A stretch of 10,427 bases of DNA, from NCBI GenBank assembly GCA_947453285.1, contig CANGGA010000027.1, forward strand, positions 1 to 10,427, in the 5' to 3' direction. The notes under the pieces are model-generated. The model ran no database searches. It was not told the origin of the DNA and was given only the letters and a program-made list of their open reading frames with translations. Positions 5,490-10,427 of this stretch are shown piece after piece (within the stretch, counting starts at the first letter, position 1; every line of letters begins with the position of its first letter). A program made the translations under genes and the position numbers. This stretch comes from Microbacteriaceae bacterium (GTDB taxonomy: Bacteria; Actinomycetota; Actinomycetes; Actinomycetales; Microbacteriaceae).

Positions 5490-8131
5490 TAGTTGCGGCC
5501 CGTCAGCTGCCAAGCATCTTCGTCGCCATCGTCTTCGTCGTCGTCATTAGCTCGGGCGATAAAGTTTGCCGGGTCACCAGCACCGAATGCTTCGAAACCG
5601 GGCGCCTCTGCCTCAATCTCACGAGCTGCGGCAGTCACAGCCGGAGTTGCCTTGGCTCCAGGCTCACCGCGAAGTTGCGCGAGCACTGTGCCGAGTTCTT
5701 CTGGGCGAACCATTACGTCGCGAGCCTTAGAGCCTTCGCTCGGGCCGACAATGTTGCGCGACTCGAGAAGATCCATGAGGCGGCCCGCCTTGGCGAAACC
5801 GACTCGCAATTTGCGCTGAAGCATTGAGGTTGAACCGAACTGCGAATTGATAATCAATTCTGCAGCCTGCAACAAGACCTCTAGGTCGTCGCCGATGTCT
5901 GCATCGACAACTCGAGCTGCCTTGACCTCGTTCACGTCTTCGCGATATTCGGGCTTCATCTGCGCCTTGACGTGCTCGACTACGCGGTGCAACTCGTCTT
6001 CGGCCAGCCAGGCACCCTGAACACGAATTGGCTTGTTGGTGCCCATTGGTGAGAACAGAGCATCGCCCTGGCCGATGAGTTTTTCTGCACCGGTTTGGTC
6101 GAGAATCACGCGAGAGTCTGTGATCGATGAAACCGAGAACGCGAGACGGCTTGGAACGTTTGCCTTGATCAAACCGGTGACGACATCGACAGATGGTCGC
6201 TGAGTAGCAAGAACTAAGTGAATTCCAGAGGCACGAGCAAGCTGAGTGATTCGAACGATTGAGTCTTCTACGTCGCGTGGGGCAACGATCATGAGGTCGG
6301 CCAACTCGTCGACAACTACCAGTAGATACGGGTAAGGCTGCAGTTTGCGCTCGCTGCCCTCTGGCAACTTGATTTCGCCGGCGACGATTGCGCGGTTGAA
6401 GTCATCGATGTGTTTGAAGCCAAAAGATGCGAGGTCGTCATATCGAGAATCCATCTCTTTGACGACCCACTGCAAAATTTCGGCAGCCTTCTTGGCATCT
6501 GTGACGATTGGAGTGATGAGGTGCGGCACACCCTGGTAGGCGGCAAGTTCGACGCGCTTCGGGTCAACCAAAATCATTCGCACTTCTGCCGGCTTCGCTC
6601 GCATCAGAATCGATGTGATCATCGAATTGATGAAGCTAGATTTTCCGGCTCCGGTAGCACCGGCAACCAAGAGGTGAGGCATCTTCGCAAGGTTGGCCAC
6701 AACGAAGCCGCCTTCAACGTCTTTTCCGACGCCGATGGTCAATGGATGCAGACTCTGCTTGGCAACCGGAGAGCGAAGAACGTCGCCTAGCGAAACGATT
6801 TCGCGATCAGTGTTTGGAATTTCGATTCCGATTAGCGACTTGCCTGGGATGGGCGCAAGGATGCGAACTTCGTTGCTTGCCACAGCATATGAAATGTTGT
6901 TGCTCAATCGGGTAACCGCTTCGACCTTCACGCCAGGCGCAAGTTCAACTTCGTAACGGGTTACTGTCGGGCCGCGAGAAAAACCAACCACCTTGGCAGC
7001 AACATCGAACTCACCGAAGACGCTGTCGATTGATGCAACAATGCTGTCGTTTGCAGCGGTCTTTGCCTTCGGTGGCGTGCCTGGGGTTAGCAAGTCGTTC
7101 GCCGGTAATACGTATGGCTTTAGTCGCATTGGCTTTGGCGCAGCAGCTGGCTCGGCCGGCAAATCAATTGCTGCGGTATTTGCCGTTGGCTCGGCAACTA
7201 GCTCAATTGGTTCGGTTGCTGGTTCAGAAATTGAAGTATCAACAGAGGGAACGCTTAACTCGGTCTGCTGACCAAACAGCGAATCGAATGCGTCGCTGTT
7301 ATCTTCTGGTGCTTCATCGCTGACCAGGGCGTTGTCAAAGGCGGGGTCGGTGCCCTTGCCGCGACGCCACCATGGCACCTTGGTGCCATCGAAAGCATCG
7401 AGAACGTCGTCTTCGTCTTCTTCGACGACATCGACCTTTTCTTTGCCTTCGCCGAAGAGGTAATTCTTTAGTTCGCGCAGGCGCTCCGGAATTCGAGTTG
7501 GCGAAGTCTTGGTCATGATCAAAATCGAACCAAACAGGATGAGTGCCATGACCGGCACCGCTCCCCAGATGGTAATTGTTGTCAAGAACGGCCACGAGAT
7601 GAGCCAGCCAAAGAGACCGCCGGCAATGGTAAGCGGCCAAGCGCCATCGGCCGGCTTCGGCTGCGAGCTAAATAGGTGAAAGAAACCGCTGACCGAAACG
7701 GTAAGCAAGAACAGGCCGATGCCAATGCGGCCGTTGTCGCGAACGGTCGATGGATGGCGCATCAGGTAGAACGCGAAGACCACAGCTAAAACCGGAAGCG
7801 CATAGGCAACGCGACCGAATAAGAGCCCGGCCGAGTGAGCGTTCAGCTCTTTGGCAAAGCCATCTTTGGCCATGAACCAGGTCGTGATTGCACCAGCGAC
7901 GCCTAGCAGAAACAAAAAGAACGGGATGCCGTCGCGACGGTCTTCTTTGGCAATCTTCTCTGGGCTGAGGGCGCGAGCCGCGGCTCCAACGGCGTGGGCG
8001 AAAACCAGGTAAACGCGCACTCCTAGGTTCTGTGGGTGCCCTTCGCTTGCCGCCTTGCGTGGTGCAGAGGTGCCGCGAGCGCGACTAGCGCCTCGGGCAG
8101 GTTTAGATTGGGCGGGTTTGCGTGTAGCCAT
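5489..8131 (-). CDS. ftsK: DNA translocase FtsK
   Basis: FtsK is a septal, ATP-driven double-stranded DNA pump that clears and aligns sister chromosome termini at division and activates XerCD. The 880-residue protein has a basic N-terminus (1-35), about four to five membrane helices (roughly 70-88, 103-124, 136-154, 168-206), and an acidic, Pro/Ala-rich linker (about 230-350). The alpha/beta motor follows, with Walker A GATGAGKS (491-498), DPKRVELAAYQG (523-534), Walker B LLVVVDELADL (603-613) and ATQRPSVDVVTG (642-653). The C-terminal gamma winged helix (about 745-810, FGSTSMLQRKLRVGFAKAGR) recognises polar DNA motifs. An unusual acidic tail, NDDDEDDGDEDAW, follows. ATG 8131 has no Shine-Dalgarno site, but TAAATT sits 6 bases before it, so a leaderless transcript is likely. 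The stop overlaps the pgsA start. Confidence 0.98.
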   Translation of the reverse strand: MATRKPAQSKPARGASRARGTSAPRKAASEGHPQNLGVRVYLVFAHAVGAAARALSPEKIAKEDRRDGIPFFLFLLGVAGAITTWFMAKDGFAKELNAHSAGLLFGRVAYALPVLAVVFAFYLMRHPSTVRDNGRIGIGLFLLTVSVSGFFHLFSSQPKPADGAWPLTIAGGLFGWLISWPFLTTITIWGAVPVMALILFGSILIMTKTSPTRIPERLRELKNYLFGEGKEKVDVVEEDEDDVLDAFDGTKVPWWRRGKGTDPAFDNALVSDEAPEDNSDAFDSLFGQQTELSVPSVDTSISEPATEPIELVAEPTANTAAIDLPAEPAAAPKPMRLKPYVLPANDLLTPGTPPKAKTAANDSIVASIDSVFGEFDVAAKVVGFSRGPTVTRYEVELAPGVKVEAVTRLSNNISYAVASNEVRILAPIPGKSLIGIEIPNTDREIVSLGDVLRSPVAKQSLHPLTIGVGKDVEGGFVVANLAKMPHLLVAGATGAGKSSFINSMITSILMRAKPAEVRMILVDPKRVELAAYQGVPHLITPIVTDAKKAAEILQWVVKEMDSRYDDLASFGFKHIDDFNRAIVAGEIKLPEGSERKLQPYPYLLVVVDELADLMIVAPRDVEDSIVRITQLARASGIHLVLATQRPSVDVVTGLIKANVPSRLAFSVSSITDSRVILDQTGAEKLIGQGDALFSPMGTNKPIRVQGAWLAEDELHRVVEHVKAQMKPEYREDVNEVKAARVVDADIGDDLEVLLQAAELIINSQFGSTSMLQRKLRVGFAKAGRLMDLLESRNIVGPSEGSKARDVMVRPEELGTVLAQLRGEPGAKATPAVTAAAREIEAEAPGFEAFGAGDPANFIARANDDDEDDGDEDAWQLTGRN

Positions 8132-8137
8132 GCCACA

Positions 8138-8160
8138 AATTTAACAGCGACCCCCGACTT
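8138..8160 (-). promoter_or_regulatory. Putative leaderless promoter of ftsK, weak PafBC-type match
   Basis: The minus strand reads AAGTCGGGG, 8 bases, TAAATT, 6 bases, ATG. TAAATT fits the actinobacterial -10 TANNNT, and its distance would place the start of transcription at or next to the A of the ATG, the standard leaderless geometry. No Shine-Dalgarno site is present, in agreement. The upstream element shares GTCRG and the 8-base spacing with the RecA-NDp consensus but lacks the leading TT. The -10 call is the firmer part. Confidence 0.45.
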
Positions 8161-8225
8161 TTCGCGGGAGGCAGGCGCGGCTATTCGGGCTGGCGGCAGC
8201 CATCCGTGAAGTGAACCGGCAACGA

Positions 8226-9902
8226 TTAGTCGACGATGACGACCGGAATGATCATCGGGCGACGGCGGTGGGCCTTGTTGACCCAGGTGCCGATGGTTCG
8301 ACGAATCACCTGCTGCATGGCGTAACTGTCACGGATGCCCTCGGCGGCTGCCTGGGCAAGCGCGAGCGAGATCTGCGGTTTGACGTCGTCGAAGACGTGA
8401 TCTTCTTCGGCGAAGGCACGGGCGCGAATCTCTGGCCCAACCTTGATTCGACCGGTAGCGCCATCGATTGTGCAGAAGATTGAGATGAAGCCCTCTTCGG
8501 CAAGAACGCGACGGTCTTTGAGGTCTTCTTCGGTGATCTTGCCAACGGTCTTGCCATCAACGAAGAGCAGGCCGCACTCGACGGCACCGACCACTTCGGC
8601 AACGCCATCGGCCAGGTCGACAACCCAACCGTCTTCTGTGATTAGCACGCGCTCGCGGTCAACGCCGGTCTGCTCGGCCAACTTGCCATTGGCGATGAGG
8701 TGGCGATATTCGCCGTGCACCGGCATCACGTTTTTTGGCTTCAAGATGTTGTAGCAGTAGAGCAACTCTCCCGCTGCAGCGTGGCCAGAGACGTGCACCT
8801 TTGCATTGCCCTTGTGCACCACGCTTGCGCCGAGCTTGGTTAGCCCGTCGATCACTCGATAGACCGCGTTCTCGTTGCCGGGAATAAGCGAGCTAGCCAA
8901 AATCACGGTGTCGCCTTCGCCGATTTCGATGTCGTGCTCGAGGTTAGCCATGCGCGCAAGAACCGCCATCGGCTCGCCCTGCGAACCGGTCGACATGTAA
9001 ACAAGTTGATTTTCGGGAATGTCGGTTGCGTGCTTCGAATCGATCAGCACGCCATCTGGAACATTCAGATAGCCCATCTGCTGCGCGATCTGCATGTTGC
9101 GAACCATGCTGCGTCCGACGAGTGCCACCTTGCGATTGTTGGCAACCGCAGCGTCGACGACCTGCTGAACGCGGTGAACGTGCGATGAGAAAGACGCAAC
9201 GATTACGCGACGCTTCGAACGCGCGATGACGTTTTCGATGACCGGGCCAATTTCTTTTTCGAGCGGAGTGAAGCCGGGCACATCTGCGTTGGTCGAATCG
9301 CTCATAAACAAGTCGAGACCCTCTTCGCCGATTCTGGCGAAGGCGCGAAGGTCGGTCAGGCGGCCATCAAGTGGAAGCTGATCCATCTTGAAGTCACCGG
9401 TGTGCAAAACCTTGCCGGCGACGGTGCGAATCAATACCGCGAGCGCGTCTGGAATCGAGTGGTTCACGGCGATGAACTCGAGGTCGAAGTCGCCGAACTT
9501 CTTCTTCTGCCCCTCGGCGGTGACCAAGACATTAGGCGTGATGCGGTGTTCTTTGAGTTTGGCCTCAACAAAAGCGAGCGTAAGGGCTGAGCCGATAATC
9601 GGAATGTCTTCGCGCAAACGCAGAAGATAAGGCACGCCGCCGATGTGGTCTTCGTGACCGTGAGTCAGAACAATGGCGAGCACGTCATGCATGCGCTCAC
9701 GGATGTAACCGAAGTCGGGCAAGATAACGTCGATGCCCGGCTGATTCTCTTCGGGAAACAGCACGCCACAGTCGACGATGAGCAGTTTGCCGTTGATTTC
9801 GAAGACTGTCATGTTGCGACCGATCTCGCCGATGCCGCCGAGCGGCACGATGCGAAGAACGTCTTTTCTTAGTGGAGCTGGGGCTGGAAGGGTTAGAACC
9901 AT
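8226..9902 (-). CDS. rnj: Ribonuclease J
   Basis: RNase J is a cytoplasmic metallo-beta-lactamase/beta-CASP ribonuclease with 5'-3' exonuclease and endonuclease activity, used in mRNA decay and rRNA maturation. The 558-residue product has the zinc-binding motif HGHEDH (81-86), further ligands H148 (NHSIPD), D170 (HTGDF) and H396 (PVHGEYRH), and the beta-CASP region between about 210 and 370 (ASFSSHVHRVQQ, STGSQGEPM, HVSGHA). A C-terminal domain of about 110 residues follows, as in full-length RNase J. ATG 9902 has AGGAGG 8 bases upstream. It lies 33 bases after dapA, the usual actinobacterial pairing, and 94 bases before ftsK. The gap after it has a short GC-rich inverted repeat but no U-tract, so read-through to ftsK is possible. 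Confidence 0.97.
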   Translation of the reverse strand: MVLTLPAPAPLRKDVLRIVPLGGIGEIGRNMTVFEINGKLLIVDCGVLFPEENQPGIDVILPDFGYIRERMHDVLAIVLTHGHEDHIGGVPYLLRLREDIPIIGSALTLAFVEAKLKEHRITPNVLVTAEGQKKKFGDFDLEFIAVNHSIPDALAVLIRTVAGKVLHTGDFKMDQLPLDGRLTDLRAFARIGEEGLDLFMSDSTNADVPGFTPLEKEIGPVIENVIARSKRRVIVASFSSHVHRVQQVVDAAVANNRKVALVGRSMVRNMQIAQQMGYLNVPDGVLIDSKHATDIPENQLVYMSTGSQGEPMAVLARMANLEHDIEIGEGDTVILASSLIPGNENAVYRVIDGLTKLGASVVHKGNAKVHVSGHAAAGELLYCYNILKPKNVMPVHGEYRHLIANGKLAEQTGVDRERVLITEDGWVVDLADGVAEVVGAVECGLLFVDGKTVGKITEEDLKDRRVLAEEGFISIFCTIDGATGRIKVGPEIRARAFAEEDHVFDDVKPQISLALAQAAAEGIRDSYAMQQVIRRTIGTWVNKAHRRRPMIIPVVIVD

Positions 9903-9910
9903 TGGTTCAA

Positions 9911-9916
9911 CCTCCT
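9911..9916 (-). promoter_or_regulatory. Strong ribosome binding site of rnj
   Basis: AGGAGG lies 8 bases before the ATG at 9902 and supports that start. It is one of only two textbook Shine-Dalgarno sites in the window. Confidence 0.85.
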
Positions 9917-9935
9917 ATTGGTTTGGAGACCCTGA

Positions 9936-10427
9936 CTAGCGAGTGGTGCCGGCAACCTTAGGTAGCGCACCACCAGCAGCCGCGTTGCGGTCTGGACGGA
10001 AGTTTTCAAAACTTAGGCCGGTGATTGGGCCTACCTTGTCGATGTCTTGCTCGATGCGAGCGGCCTCTGCCTCTTCAGGGCCGACGAGCGGTAGTCGAAC
10101 GCGAGGGCTGCCAATGAGACCCAAGCCGTGCAAGATGTATTTGGCTGCGACTGTTCCAGGAACGTGAGTCATTGCAGCGCGAACCAGCGGTTCGAGAGAA
10201 TTGTGCACCTTAAGTGCGTGGTGAAAGTCGTTGCGGTTGGTTGCGTCGATCATTTCACGGTATGCCGCCGGCGATATGTTGGCGGTCACGCCAATCAAAC
10301 CGGTTGCGCCGATTGCCACGTGAGGCAAAATGTTGCTGTCGTCACCAGAGAAATACAGCAATCCGGTTTCGTTCATAACGCGAGATGCCTGAGCTAGATC
10401 GCCCTTGGCATCCTTGATTGCAACGAT
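9936..10427 (-). CDS. dapA: 4-hydroxy-tetrahydrodipicolinate synthase DapA, C-terminal part (cut by window edge)
   Basis: DapA condenses pyruvate with aspartate semialdehyde, the first committed step to diaminopimelate and lysine, in the cytoplasm. The frame stays open to the right edge, past the internal ATG at 10376, giving the last 163 residues. They begin IVAIKDAKGDL, where residue 5 (codon 10415-10413) aligns with the Schiff-base lysine of the family. Then come YFSGDDSNILPHVAIGATGLIGVTAN, the expected active-site loop and barrel strand, and a helical C-terminal region ending near LGLIGSPRVRLPLVGPEE. The N-terminal half with the TT and Tyr catalytic residues is outside the window. Its stop is 33 bases before rnj, and no terminator is visible between them, so the two are probably co-transcribed. 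Confidence 0.97.
   Translation of the reverse strand: MVAIKDAKGDLAQASRVMNETGLLYFSGDDSNILPHVAIGATGLIGVTANISPAAYREMIDATNRNDFHHALKVHNSLEPLVRAAMTHVPGTVAAKYILHGLGLIGSPRVRLPLVGPEEAEAARIEQDIDKVGPITGLSFENFRPDRNAAAGGALPKVAGTTR

Noticed and set aside
5490..5513. pgsA start at TTG 5513
   Set aside because: GTG 5489 overlaps the ftsK stop in the usual coupling arrangement and begins nearer the conserved LNLPNSITIARI region. The TTG form cannot be excluded.
5480..5827. Plus-strand open frames opposite the ftsK 3' end
   Set aside because: They are antisense to the FtsK gamma domain and acidic tail; the repeated GAC/GAT codons on the other strand simply produce open reverse frames.
8151..8170. Inverted repeat CTCCCG / CGGGGG after rnj as an intrinsic terminator
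   Set aside because: The stem is only six pairs with one G-U, the loop is eight bases, and no U-tract follows. It also overlaps the better-supported ftsK promoter motif.

Overview
The window looks like chromosomal core sequence from an actinobacterium, most likely a compact-genome member of the Microbacteriaceae (for example the freshwater Rhodoluna/Aquiluna type). The basis is gene content and order plus family-level protein features: an actinobacterial ClgR with its LGYLSEVERGQKEASSE signature, an actinobacteria-specific DUF3046 protein, a PgsA-type synthase and RNase J beside dapA. Base composition looks only moderately GC-rich for an actinobacterium (by eye; not counted). Every gene is on the minus strand, so transcription runs from high to low coordinates. 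I see no mobile element, tRNA, rRNA, CRISPR array or foreign-looking segment.

Layout in the direction of transcription: dapA (3' part only, cut by the right edge), rnj (RNase J), ftsK (DNA translocase), pgsA (phosphatidylglycerophosphate synthase family), cinA/pncC (NMN amidohydrolase domain), clgR (XRE-family regulator), a DUF3046 gene, recA, recX, miaB, and miaA (5' part only, cut by the left edge). Spacing is tight: ftsK-pgsA and pgsA-cinA touch as TAGTG and ATGA, recA-recX are 6 bases apart and miaB-miaA 10. Coding covers almost everything. The longest gap is the 167-base recA leader; the others of note are 95 bases before clgR and 94 before ftsK. No gene-free stretch exceeds 300 bases.

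Functionally the cluster joins DNA repair (recA, recX), chromosome segregation (ftsK), proteolysis control (clgR), RNA turnover and tRNA modification (rnj, miaB, miaA), membrane lipid and cofactor recycling (pgsA, cinA), and lysine/diaminopimelate synthesis (dapA). This is an ordinary, conserved neighbourhood and I do not see an undescribed system in it.

The interesting signal is in the three gaps. The recA leader has an excellent LexA box and, nearer the gene, a match to the LexA-independent damage promoter known in mycobacteria as RecA-NDp (PafBC-type: TTGTCRGTG, 8 bases, TANNNT). Sequences with the same spacing lie before clgR and, more weakly, before ftsK, where the -10 sits 6 bases from the ATG and predicts a leaderless mRNA. 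These are motif readings from memory of the consensus, not scored searches.
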